21,135 nt of DNA from JABAAE01 sp036336715 (GCA_036336715.1 JAYZFP010000052.1:1-21135), one strand, 5' to 3'; positions 11,294 through 18,769 are shown, counted from the first letter of the stretch. Translations and numbers: made by a program. The notes: generated from the letters alone by a model not told the origin.

Positions 11294-12829
11294 TTATTCC
11301 GCACGCAAACGCTTGGTGATTTCAATACGATTCACGGCATTCAGCACGGCGTTAATCGTGGCTTTCACCGTGTTGGTCGATACCCCTCGCCCCTTGAACT
11401 CCTCACCCTCATGCTCCACCCGCACAATCACCTCTCCCTGGGCATCCCGCCCAATGGTGGCACTGCGAACCTGGAAATCCTTGCAAGCCAACGAAAGCCC
11501 CGTCAGCTTTTCGGTAGCGAGAAATGCTGCATCAATCGGTCCGTCTCCATCGGTCAATTCGCAGTTCAGCTCCTCGTCCCCCCTCTTGATCGTCAGTTTG
11601 ATGGTGGGGGTCGTGTCGGATTGCGTGGACAATTCAAAATCGACCAATGTCCAAACGTCTTCAATGTCGCCATAAACCTTGTTTTCAATCAATGCGGCAA
11701 TGTCACCATCGTAAACCTCTTTCTTCTTGTCAGCCAACTCCTTGAACGCGGCGAAAACATCCTGCAGTTGTTCTCCGGTCAGGCGGTAACCAAGCTGTTT
11801 TGCGCGGTCGGCAAGAGCAGCTCGTCCCGAGTGCTTTCCAAGGACTAAATCCGTTTTCGCAAACCCGACGTCTTCGGGACGCATGATCTCGTAGGTGCTC
11901 GGTTCCTTCAACATTCCATCCTGGTGAATTCCCGCCTCGTGGGCAAAGGCATTACGACCAACAATCGCCTTGTTCCGCTGGACCTGAATTCCAGTCACCG
12001 TGGACACCAGGCGGCTGGTGGGAACCAGGCGAACGGAGTTGATATTCGTCGTGTAATCGTAAAAATCCCTGCGGGTTTTGATGGCCATCACGACCTCTTC
12101 CAATGCCGTATTTCCGGCACGTTCCCCGATCCCATTGATGGTACATTCAATCTGCCCGGCACCCTCCTGCACGGCAGCCAGGCTGTTGGCCACAGCCAGC
12201 CCAAGATCGTTATGGCAATGGATGCTGATGACCGCCTTATCTATATTTGGCACGCGGTCGACAAGGGATTTGATGTGATTGGCCATGTGAGCAGGTGTGG
12301 CGTAACCCACGGTGTCCGGAATATTGACGGTGGTTGCTCCCGCTTCGATGGTTTTCTCAACCACTTCACAGAGAAAATCGATTTCGGTACGGGCAGCATC
12401 TTCGGGGGAAAACTCGACATCATCACAATACTGAACCGCCCGCCGCACCCCTTCCACAGCCTTTTCCACGATCTGCTCGGGAGTCATCTGCAATTTGAAT
12501 TCCCGATGGATCGCGCTGGTTGCGAGGAAAACATGGATGCGGGGATCCTCAGAATGCTTGAGTGCTTCCCAGGCCCGGTCGATATCCTTGGAATTGCATC
12601 GTGCCAACCCGCATATGGTTGCCCCTTTCATCGTGGTGGCAATTTCGCGAACCGCTTCAAAGTCTCCTGGCGATGCGATCGGGAAACCGGCTTCGATCAC
12701 GTCCACGCCCAGGTCGATCAATGCCTGCGCAACTTCCAGCTTTTCACCGAGGTTCATGCTCGCCCCGGGGGACTGCTCGCCGTCACGAAGCGTTGTATCA
12801 AAAATCTTGATTTTCTTTGATTCAGACAT
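11294..12829 (-). CDS. leuA: 2-isopropylmalate synthase LeuA
   Basis: LeuA condenses acetyl-CoA with 2-oxoisovalerate, the first committed step of leucine synthesis. From the ATG at 12829 the protein has 511 residues. The TIM-barrel catalytic domain carries DTTLRDGEQSPG (11-22), HCHND (204-208, metal-binding histidines) and GIGERAGN (233-240). The C-terminal ~120 residues form the regulatory domain that binds leucine for feedback inhibition in this family. The length and motifs fit bacterial LeuA of the ~510-residue type rather than the longer actinobacterial type, and fit less well with homocitrate or citramalate synthase. An in-frame ATG at 12895 is rejected as the start because it lies inside the terminator hairpin of the leader. 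No other leu genes are adjacent, so the gene seems to be transcribed alone behind its attenuator. Confidence 0.95.
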   Translation of the reverse strand: MSESKKIKIFDTTLRDGEQSPGASMNLGEKLEVAQALIDLGVDVIEAGFPIASPGDFEAVREIATTMKGATICGLARCNSKDIDRAWEALKHSEDPRIHVFLATSAIHREFKLQMTPEQIVEKAVEGVRRAVQYCDDVEFSPEDAARTEIDFLCEVVEKTIEAGATTVNIPDTVGYATPAHMANHIKSLVDRVPNIDKAVISIHCHNDLGLAVANSLAAVQEGAGQIECTINGIGERAGNTALEEVVMAIKTRRDFYDYTTNINSVRLVPTSRLVSTVTGIQVQRNKAIVGRNAFAHEAGIHQDGMLKEPSTYEIMRPEDVGFAKTDLVLGKHSGRAALADRAKQLGYRLTGEQLQDVFAAFKELADKKKEVYDGDIAALIENKVYGDIEDVWTLVDFELSTQSDTTPTIKLTIKRGDEELNCELTDGDGPIDAAFLATEKLTGLSLACKDFQVRSATIGRDAQGEVIVRVEHEGEEFKGRGVSTNTVKATINAVLNAVNRIEITKRLRAE

Positions 12830-12866
12830 GGTCACGGATTCTTTCTGGATCCAGATGGAAGCTGAC

Positions 12867-12902
12867 AAAAAAACCCCACAGCCAGCCAGGGCCATGGGGT
12901 TT
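12867..12902 (-). terminator. Attenuator terminator before leuA
   Basis: Read on the minus strand, AAACCCCATGGCC (12902-12890) pairs with GGCTGTGGGGTTT (12883-12871) over 13 positions with two G-U pairs and a 6-base loop, and is followed by a run of seven T (12873-12867, overlapping the stem end). This is a strong intrinsic terminator placed 37 bases before the leuA ATG, so it can only make sense as a conditional one. Confidence 0.88.
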
Positions 12903-12933
12903 GGTTTTTATACAAAGTCATCTACCCACAGCC
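12890..12933 (-). promoter_or_regulatory. Antiterminator pairing of the leuA leader
   Basis: GGCTGTGGG at 12933-12925 repeats the 3' arm of the terminator (12883-12875). It can therefore pair with CCCATGGCC (12898-12890), the terminator's 5' arm, over nine positions including two G-U pairs. The two structures exclude each other. A third hairpin, GCCTC (12945-12941) with GAGGC (12935-12931), spans the leader stop codon and would hold this segment back when the ribosome does not stall. Confidence 0.75.
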
Positions 12934-12981
12934 TCAAACGGAGGCAAGTAGCAGTTCGAGGTGCAGGTGGTCTGTTTTCAT
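12934..12981 (-). CDS. Leucine-rich leader peptide of the leuA attenuator
   Basis: A 15-codon frame encodes MKTDHLHLELLLASV. Five of 15 residues are leucine (codons 6, 8, 10, 11 and 12; CTG, CTC, CTG, CTA, CTT), with three in a row. It is followed by competing hairpins and a terminator just before the leucine synthesis gene, exactly the layout of leader peptides that sense charged tRNA-Leu. With scarce leucine, a ribosome stalled at codons 10-12 would cover the first hairpin's 5' arm (12945-12941) and let the antiterminator form. There is no Shine-Dalgarno sequence at useful distance; the predicted transcription start falls on the ATG. The peptide is not expected to have a function of its own. 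Confidence 0.82.
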   Translation of the reverse strand: MKTDHLHLELLLASV

Positions 12982-12988
12982 CCCTGCA

Positions 12989-13017
12989 TTTTTAGCCCAA
13001 TCACCGGCAAAGGTCAA
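12989..13017 (-). promoter_or_regulatory. Promoter candidate of the leuA leader
   Basis: On the minus strand TTGACC (13017-13012) and TAAAAA (12994-12989) are separated by 17 bases. The -35 matches the sigma70 consensus at five of six positions and the -10 at four of six. Seven bases later comes the A of the leader ATG (12981), the usual distance to a transcription start. Confidence 0.65.
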
Positions 13018-13205
13018 CGCAGGATCACAGCAGAGGGGATCGGGGAAGGGACCTCCGGGTTCCTGCTCCCTTTTTTCCACCTGCTCCGGCGGGCAGCTGG
13101 ATTACCTGGTTACCGATCCAGGAATGTGCGTCAAATTAAAGGGCCTTCCTGAATCCATTAGGATTTCACGCCGATTTCTGGTAATCTGAAGGGAACGGCA
13201 CTCCT

Positions 13206-13276
13206 CTCCGATCGACTCCGATCACCACCAGGGTTTATCTAACTCAGGGTTTATCTAACTCAGGGTTTATCCAGCT
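13206..13276. repeat. 10-bp and 16-bp tandem arrays before the DUF1549 gene
   Basis: Two 10-bp units beginning CTCCGATC lie at 13206-13225. Three 16-bp units follow: CAGGGTTTATCTAACT at 13229-13244, an identical copy at 13245-13260, and CAGGGTTTATCCAGCT at 13261-13276 with two changes. The array ends 16 bases before the start codon, so it must lie within the promoter or 5' untranslated region. Confidence 0.85.
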
Positions 13277-13292
13277 CAAAAAGGTCCAACCT

Positions 13293-15206
13293 ATGAATCG
13301 AACCCCGCTTCGAACGGCTCTTGTTGTTTTTTCCCTGCTTTCCATTTGCACACTCTGTGAAACCGCTTCCGGCCAGGCCCGTCCCGGCTCCCAAAAAGGA
13401 GGAGCCAAAAAGTCGGGACAGAAAAAACCGGCCAAACCAAAGCTCCCCGGATCCGATCCGGCACACCGCAAGAAAATCACCATCCAACCGGTCAAGGCCA
13501 ATACCCTGAGCAGCGTGCTCGAGTCGGCAGCCAAAATCGACAGCCTGGTTGCCAACCACCTGAGAGGAAAGGGGCTGAAGGCCAATCCACCCATTCCCGA
13601 TTCGGTATTTGTCCGACGAGTTTACCTCGATATCACCGGCACCATTCCTACCGCAAAGCAGGCAGCTCTGTTTGTTTCAAGCAAGGATGGAAACAAGAGG
13701 CAAAAGCTGATTGACCAGCTTCTCAACTCGCCGGGGTACGCATCCCATCAATACAACTACTGGGCCAACGTCATGCGAGTGGTGGACCAGCCCAATGGAA
13801 ACATCTACATCAGGCCCTATTCGGAATGGTTGAAAAAGAACTTCCGCCAGAATGTCCCCTTTGACGTCTGGGTACGACAGATGATGACGGCCGAAGGCAA
13901 AGCGTGGGAAAACCCGGCCACCGGTTATTTCCTGCGTGATTCGGGAATGCCGTTGGACAACCTCTCCAATACCACCCGTATTTTCCTCGGGACCCAGATT
14001 GGATGTGCCCAATGTCACGACCACCCGTTTGATACCTGGAGCCAAAAGGACTTTTATGAACTGGCCGCTTTTTTTGGCGGGCTGCAAACACGGGATTATC
14101 GCAAGGGTACCTCGGTTCCCGACCTGGAATCCAAAAAGGAGGAAGACGAGATCTACACCATGCGGCGACTGGTTCGGATCAACCGTTCCAAAGTCTGGGA
14201 TAACGAAAAGAAATATCTCAAGTACCCAAAGGACTACGCCTATGAAAATGCGAAACCTGGCCAGGTAGTCAAAACCGGTGTCCTGTTCGGTAAAACCGAC
14301 ATCGCCAAAGGGGCGAAACGGCGCGTTGCCTTTGCCAACTGGCTCACAACGGGAAACGAACGATTCGCGACCACGGTGGCCAACCGGATGTGGAAAAGGG
14401 CTTTTGGTATTGGCCTGATCGAGCCGCTTGATGACATGAACGATCAGACGGATGCCGCCATTCCGGAGTTGATGACCTACCTGGCAGCCGAAATGAAACG
14501 GCTCAAATACGATCTCAAGGAATTCCAGCGGATTCTTTTCAACACGAAGATTTACCAGCGGGAATCAACCTTTAAACCGTTGAACCCGACTGCCGATTAC
14601 GACTTCACGGGCCCTGTCCTGAGACGAATGACAGCAGAACAGGTATGGGATTCCCTTTTGACACTCACCATAGCCCGTCCCGACGAACTGGTTCGGCCCG
14701 ACGACTCCAGCTACATCGCTTCCATCAATATCAAGCCCGGAACCACCGCTGATTCCCTTTTGCAACAGGCGGTGGAACACACCGAAGTCACCAAGGCCGA
14801 CCGGGCCCTGGAGCGTGAATACATGTACAAGGGGCGTGTTCTTCGCCGGGCCTCCGAAATGAAGCAACCCTTGCCCGACAGTCACTTCTTGAGACAGTTT
14901 GGCCAAAGTGACAGAAAAATCGTGGAAAACAGCACCGAGGAGGGTACGGTCCCCCAGCTTCTTGCCCTTTTCAACGGACCGGTCACCCACATGATGCTCG
15001 AAGAAGGTTCGGTAATCTACGACGATTTGGTCGCTGCCAACGACAAACGGAAAATCGACCTCATTTTTTACAGCCTTCTCAGCCGTGCCCCTTCCTCGAC
15101 CGAACGTGCCACAGCTACCAAGGAAATTCGCGAAAGCGGAAGGGCCGGTTACGGCAACGTGATCTGGGCCTTGCTGAATACCCGGGAATTCCTGTTCATC
15201 CAGTGA
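13293..15206 (+). CDS. DUF1549/DUF1553 (PSCyt2/PSD1) protein, secreted
   Basis: This 637-residue protein has a signal peptide (residues ~1-28, core LVVFSLLSICTL, ending near TASGQA), then a Lys/Pro/Gly-rich linker of about 40 residues. The DUF1549 domain spans about 80-290 with LDITGTIPT and the motif C238-A-Q-C241-H242-D-H-P-F. The DUF1553 domain lies in the C-terminal half, with TTVANRMWKRAFGIGLIEP at its start. The CxxCH sequence is conserved in the family and resembles a haem c attachment site, though the family's chemistry is not established. Many relatives carry an N-terminal PSCyt1 cytochrome-like domain; it is absent here. A weak AAGG lies 8 bases before the ATG. The DUF1501 gene follows after 55 bp on the same strand, the usual planctomycete pair. 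Confidence 0.92.
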   Translation: MNRTPLRTALVVFSLLSICTLCETASGQARPGSQKGGAKKSGQKKPAKPKLPGSDPAHRKKITIQPVKANTLSSVLESAAKIDSLVANHLRGKGLKANPPIPDSVFVRRVYLDITGTIPTAKQAALFVSSKDGNKRQKLIDQLLNSPGYASHQYNYWANVMRVVDQPNGNIYIRPYSEWLKKNFRQNVPFDVWVRQMMTAEGKAWENPATGYFLRDSGMPLDNLSNTTRIFLGTQIGCAQCHDHPFDTWSQKDFYELAAFFGGLQTRDYRKGTSVPDLESKKEEDEIYTMRRLVRINRSKVWDNEKKYLKYPKDYAYENAKPGQVVKTGVLFGKTDIAKGAKRRVAFANWLTTGNERFATTVANRMWKRAFGIGLIEPLDDMNDQTDAAIPELMTYLAAEMKRLKYDLKEFQRILFNTKIYQRESTFKPLNPTADYDFTGPVLRRMTAEQVWDSLLTLTIARPDELVRPDDSSYIASINIKPGTTADSLLQQAVEHTEVTKADRALEREYMYKGRVLRRASEMKQPLPDSHFLRQFGQSDRKIVENSTEEGTVPQLLALFNGPVTHMMLEEGSVIYDDLVAANDKRKIDLIFYSLLSRAPSSTERATATKEIRESGRAGYGNVIWALLNTREFLFIQ

Positions 15207-15261
15207 TCGGTCAGCTGGATTCTTTTCCTTTTCCTTTCTCAAACCGATTTTGAAAGCCACC

Positions 15262-16518
15262 ATGTCTGAAGAAATCACCCGTCGCAGAATGATGGAATCG
15301 GCAGCCAAAGCCTGCTTTGGAGTCAGCATCCTGCCTTTTGGCAACCTTTTGGCTGCCCACCAGCAGGCCCGGGAATCCAAAGCCAAAGCCGTCATTTACC
15401 TGTTCATGACCGGAGCCATGAGCCAGATCGACACCTTTGACCCCAAACCGGAAAGTGACGTCCAGGGAGACACCGATGTCATCCAGACAAAAATACCCGG
15501 GGTCCAGTTTGGCAGCAGCCTCAAGGGACTGGCCTCCATCGCGGACCAGTTGGCGGTCGTCAGATCCATGTATACCGAAACAGGGGTCCATGAAAATGGC
15601 CAATACATGATGAAGACCAACTACAAGAAAATTGCGACCACCGCTCATCCCGGTATCGGCCCCTGGATGCAGAAACTGAACCCGTCACCTCCCCGTGACA
15701 TCCCCCCATCAGTCAGCATCGGCCAAAGCATTGGTCCGGGTTACCTTGGAGCCAATTTTGCTCCGCTACCGATCGGTGATCCAAAGCTCGGGTTACAAAA
15801 CACCAAGTCCCCCGGGTACCTGTCGGAGAAAAATTTTCGCAAACGGATGTCCCTTTCGCGTACCTTTGACAAGAAATTCCGCACAAAGTCGCGTGAGTCG
15901 ATCATGGTCAACGGATATGACGACATCTACAGGGACACCCTGCGTTTGCTCAAGAGTGAAGACCTGAAAGCCTTTGATCTGAAGCTTGAAAACGAAAAGG
16001 TCCGCAAGGCCTACGGCGAAACCCGCTTTGGCAATGGCTGCCTGCTGGCTCGGCGTCTGGTTCAAAAGGGAGTCCGTTTTGTTGAGGTCAACTTTGGCGG
16101 TTGGGACATGCATAATTACCTGTTCCGGGATCTGCCGGAAAAGGCTGAAGAATTCGACAAGGCGACGACCTCTCTGATCAAGGACCTTGCATCCAGAAAC
16201 ATGCTTGACGATGTGATGGTGGTCGTAGGCACCGAATTTGGTCGGAAACCGAACGTCAACCAGAACTATGGTCGTGACCATCACCCCAGCTGTTATTCCT
16301 GCATGTTGGCGGGTGGCGGCATTCGGGTGGGACAGGTTTACGGAGAAACCGACGAAGATTCGGCGAACGTTGAGGACAATGAGGTCTCTGTCCAGGATTT
16401 CAATGCGACGATCGCTTCGGCACTTGGTCTGCCGCTGGAAAAGGAAATTGTTTCACCGGACGGCCGCCCCTTTACAATCGCCAATGGCGGCGAACCGGTG
16501 AAGGAACTCCTGCTCTGA
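15262..16518 (+). CDS. DUF1501 protein with Tat-like signal
   Basis: DUF1501 proteins are distantly related to the alkaline phosphatase/sulfatase fold and in planctomycetes are usually encoded next to DUF1549/DUF1553 genes. From ATG 15262 the protein has 418 residues. The N-terminus has TRRRMMESAAKACFGVSILP, an Arg-Arg followed by a hydrophobic stretch that resembles a twin-arginine signal, typical for the family. Conserved parts are YLFMTGAMSQIDTFDPK, WDMHNYLF, EFGRKPNVN, GRDHHPSCYSCMLAGGGI and GQVYGETD near the C-terminus; the His/Asp-rich GRDHH is a possible metal site. A TTG at 15250 in frame is a less likely start. The gene lies 55 bp after its DUF1549 partner and the two are probably cotranscribed and exported. 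The substrate is unknown. Confidence 0.93.
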   Translation: MSEEITRRRMMESAAKACFGVSILPFGNLLAAHQQARESKAKAVIYLFMTGAMSQIDTFDPKPESDVQGDTDVIQTKIPGVQFGSSLKGLASIADQLAVVRSMYTETGVHENGQYMMKTNYKKIATTAHPGIGPWMQKLNPSPPRDIPPSVSIGQSIGPGYLGANFAPLPIGDPKLGLQNTKSPGYLSEKNFRKRMSLSRTFDKKFRTKSRESIMVNGYDDIYRDTLRLLKSEDLKAFDLKLENEKVRKAYGETRFGNGCLLARRLVQKGVRFVEVNFGGWDMHNYLFRDLPEKAEEFDKATTSLIKDLASRNMLDDVMVVVGTEFGRKPNVNQNYGRDHHPSCYSCMLAGGGIRVGQVYGETDEDSANVEDNEVSVQDFNATIASALGLPLEKEIVSPDGRPFTIANGGEPVKELLL

Positions 16519-16523
16519 AGTCC

Positions 16524-16538
16524 GGCGGATATTCCGCC
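16524..16538 (+). terminator. Hairpin after the DUF1501 stop codon
   Basis: GGCGGA (16524-16529) pairs perfectly with TCCGCC (16533-16538) across the loop TAT, six bases after the stop codon. No T-run follows, so it may end transcription only weakly or stabilise the 3' end. Confidence 0.4.
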
Positions 16539-16650
16539 TGAGTCCGGAACGTATTTCATCCCACCGGGTTACCTGATCACTTTCTCACTTCAGGGGATTG
16601 ACTGCGGGTGGGGGCGTCTACGTCTCGTGAGGTCACTGCTATCGAGACGT

Positions 16651-16680
16651 GGAAATTTGTGACCTGGAAATTTGTGACCT
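16651..16680. repeat. 15-bp tandem duplication
   Basis: GGAAATTTGTGACCT occurs twice without change at 16651-16665 and 16666-16680. Confidence 0.85.
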
Positions 16681-16725
16681 CGAAAAATGGGCCGCATCAC
16701 TGGATGCGGTCCATCAACATCAGCG

Positions 16726-16757
16726 GCCCAAAATATTTACTGCCCAAAATATTTACG
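16726..16757. repeat. 16-bp tandem duplication
   Basis: GCCCAAAATATTTACT (16726-16741) is followed by GCCCAAAATATTTACG (16742-16757), differing only in the last base. The second copy overlaps the first base of the next array. Confidence 0.85.
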
Positions 16758-16836
16758 GCACGGAACATCAGCGGTACGGAACATCAGCGGTACGGAACAT
16801 CAGCGGCACGGAACATCAGCGGCACGGAACCGAAGC
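16757..16836. repeat. 16-bp tandem array, five units
   Basis: The unit GGYACGGAACATCAGC occurs at 16757, 16773, 16789, 16805 and 16821. Units 1 and 4 have C, units 2 and 3 have T at the third position; unit 5 has C there and is changed in its last part (CCGAAGC). Confidence 0.92.
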
Positions 16837-16843
16837 GACGCTG

Positions 16844-16902
16844 TACATCAGAATTCCAGGTACATCAGAAGTCCAGGTACATCAGAAGTCCAGGTACAAC
16901 AG
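16844..16902. repeat. 17-bp tandem array, three units plus a part
   Basis: TACATCAGAAGTCCAGG occurs at 16861-16877 and 16878-16894; a copy with one change is at 16844-16860 and a partial copy (TACAACAG) at 16895-16902. The ACATCAG core is shared with the preceding 16-bp array. Confidence 0.88.
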
Positions 16903-16929
16903 TCTCATCGAGAACCATCGCCCTGCAGC

Positions 16930-18387
16930 TTAGAAGGGATCTGCCGCCGCGGTCGCACTGGCATTGTAGTCATCGAATTCGTCAAAGCGGTCCGGGGCAC
17001 GGTCTTCGAATCGCGTGAAGTCCTTTTTCCAAAGCAGGTCAATATCCCCCGTAGGCCCATTCCGCTGCTTTTCAATGAAAATCTGCGCCTGACCTGCCAC
17101 GGCTTCCTGGTCTTCGCCGCGCACATAATACTCCTCGCGGTGCACGAACATCACCACGTCGGCATCCTGCTCAATGGCCCCCGATTCCCGCAAATGACTG
17201 AGCCGAGGCCGGTGATCGCGGGAATCTTCCGCCTGCCGATTCAATTGGGCCAGGCAGAGAACAGGCACCTTCAGTTCACGCGACAGCCCTTTCAGGCGTC
17301 GGGCGATTTTGGCGACCTGTTCCTGGCGGGGATCCTTGGGATTGTCCGGTTCAATCAACTGAAGGTAATCGATAATGATTAGCCCCAAGCCGTTTTCCCG
17401 CCGCTGGATTCTGCGGGCCGCCGCTGCGATTTCGGAAACCGTTCGGCTTGGTGAGTCGTCGACAAAAAACGGGCATTTACTTAACTCACCCGCATGCTTG
17501 ACAAGTCGCTTCCTGTCTTCCGACTGAACGGTCCCATTTCGCAGACGATGTCCGTTGACCCGTGAAATGGAACAGAGCATTCGTTCAATCAGCTCAATGG
17601 ACGACATTTCTAGGCTGACGAACAGAACGGGTGACTGCTCCTGCATGGAAACATATTCGCCGATATTCATGGCGAGTGCCGTTTTCCCCATACTGGGCCG
17701 AGCCGCCAGGATGATCAGTTCACTGGCGTGCAGACCACCCGTCATCTGGTCAAAATCAGTAAATCCCGTACCCACAACGCCCGAAGTATTCTCGCCCTTG
17801 AGCCTCGCTTCGATGCGGTCAATCGCCTCGTGGAGAATATCCTTGACCGGCTGAATGGTTGACGACGAACGATTGTCCAAAATGGAAAAGATTTTTTGCT
17901 CCGCCTGACTCAGCGCCTCCTTGGCATCATTCGCCTCGTCATAGGCGGTCTGCATGATCTCGCTGCTGACGGTAATCAATGATCGAAACGTCGCCTTTTC
18001 ACGCACAATCTTTGCGTAGTGGGTAGCGTGAGCCGGCGTGGCAACAGCATTCATCAATTTGATCAGGTAGGAAGCCCCGCCCACCGTCTCAAAATCACCA
18101 TTGGAAATCAGCCTTTCCCTGAGCAGCATGGGATCAATTTTCTGCCCCGTGGTATGCATCTCGGACACGTGTTCGAATATTTTCCGATTCGCATCGTCAA
18201 AGAAATCTTCAGCCTTCAGGATCAGCACCACGTCATCACAACAATCGGGCATCATCATGATGCTGCCCAATACCGCCAATTCAGCTTCCAGGTTCAGCGG
18301 CGGACGACGATCAAACAGGTCGGCCGTTTTTTTGTCCTGTTTCTTCTGGGGGCGATCTCTGCCCGCTCGATCATTGTCATTCGCCAT
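16930..18387 (-). CDS. dnaB: Replicative DNA helicase DnaB
   Basis: DnaB is the hexameric helicase that unwinds DNA at the replication fork and loads primase. The N-terminal domain covers residues ~30-130 (LEAELAVLGSIMM, with FETVGGASYLIKLM). The RecA-like domain has Walker A ARPSMGKT (229-236) and Walker B LIIIDYLQL (336-344), and the C-terminal motif IFIEKQRNGPTG. The length of 485 is normal; no intein is present. The first ~25 residues are charged and variable. A strong AGGAGGG (18398-18392) lies four bases before the ATG. It follows rplI in the same direction, as in many bacteria, but a terminator stands between them, so dnaB probably has its own promoter in the 382-bp gap. Confidence 0.97.
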   Translation of the reverse strand: MANDNDRAGRDRPQKKQDKKTADLFDRRPPLNLEAELAVLGSIMMMPDCCDDVVLILKAEDFFDDANRKIFEHVSEMHTTGQKIDPMLLRERLISNGDFETVGGASYLIKLMNAVATPAHATHYAKIVREKATFRSLITVSSEIMQTAYDEANDAKEALSQAEQKIFSILDNRSSSTIQPVKDILHEAIDRIEARLKGENTSGVVGTGFTDFDQMTGGLHASELIILAARPSMGKTALAMNIGEYVSMQEQSPVLFVSLEMSSIELIERMLCSISRVNGHRLRNGTVQSEDRKRLVKHAGELSKCPFFVDDSPSRTVSEIAAAARRIQRRENGLGLIIIDYLQLIEPDNPKDPRQEQVAKIARRLKGLSRELKVPVLCLAQLNRQAEDSRDHRPRLSHLRESGAIEQDADVVMFVHREEYYVRGEDQEAVAGQAQIFIEKQRNGPTGDIDLLWKKDFTRFEDRAPDRFDEFDDYNASATAAADPF

Positions 18388-18444
18388 ACAACCCTCCTGT
18401 GGTCCTGCTCGCGGGAGCTTGATGAGGTCCCGGTTTTGATAATA

Positions 18445-18464
18445 CCTGGTTGATTAATACCAGG
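18445..18464. promoter_or_regulatory. Inverted repeat upstream of dnaB
   Basis: CCTGGT (18445-18450) and ACCAGG (18459-18464) form a perfect 6-bp dyad with an AT-rich 8-base spacer, 58 bases before the dnaB ATG and next to the possible -10. It could be an operator; chance is not excluded. Confidence 0.3.
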
Positions 18465-18717
18465 CCGCGATTTTTGACCGCAGCCCATGGACGGTGAAAG
18501 GGGCGACCGGTCAGCTTGAACACCCTCCCCTGCCCCCTGGGAAATGGCGTTTACTTTTCGTCGGTGAATTTGCGGCAGACAGGGGTTGCCGTCGTGCAGG
18601 AGGAAATACCTACAGGTTTGAAAACCAGTCGATCCCCCCGACCATCGGGCAAACAAATCAGCTGAGGCCCCTTTCAGACCCGCAGATTATAACCGAAACG
18701 GGTCGCCGATCGAAATC

Positions 18718-18746
18718 AAAAAAAAAGGCAAGGTAAAAACCTTGCC
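18718..18746 (-). terminator. Intrinsic terminator after rplI
   Basis: On the minus strand GGCAAGG pairs with CCTTGCC (plus coordinates 18746-18740 and 18733-18727) over seven pairs around a TTTTTA loop, followed by nine T (18726-18718). It begins 23 bases after the rplI stop. Confidence 0.93.
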
Positions 18747-18769
18747 TCCGTTTGACTGCGTCAGCTGGT

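Larger units (their letters stand above)
12982..13292. other. Divergent gap between the leuA leader and the DUF1549 gene
   Basis: The left end holds the leuA promoter. The right end holds two short tandem arrays directly before the DUF1549 gene. In the middle I see a second TTGACG (minus strand, 13134-13129) without a good -10. No gene is supported. Confidence 0.5.
16519..16929. other. Repeat-filled convergent gap between DUF1501 and dnaB
   Basis: The gap starts with a hairpin after the DUF1501 stop and from 16651 to 16902 consists largely of four successive tandem arrays with units of 15-17 bp. Frames that run through the repeats on the plus strand carry repetitive peptides and no start signals, so no gene is called. 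Confidence 0.7.
18388..18769. other. Gap between rplI and dnaB
   Basis: The right end holds the terminator after rplI, the left end the strong dnaB ribosome binding site. A minus-strand frame across the gap into dnaB has no family features and is out of the dnaB frame, so it is not called. The dnaB promoter should lie here; TATTAT on the minus strand near 18445 could be a -10, but no good -35 stands before it. Confidence 0.5.

Noticed and set aside
16757..16902. CRISPR array
   Set aside because: Units are 16-17 bp placed head to tail without spacers, and no cas gene is near.
16608..17382. Long plus-strand frames through the tandem arrays
   Set aside because: The repeats keep several frames open and give repetitive peptides; the right part is the complement of dnaB.
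18294..18656. 120-codon minus-strand frame overlapping the dnaB start
   Set aside because: It is out of the dnaB frame, has no motif, and covers the dnaB ribosome binding site.
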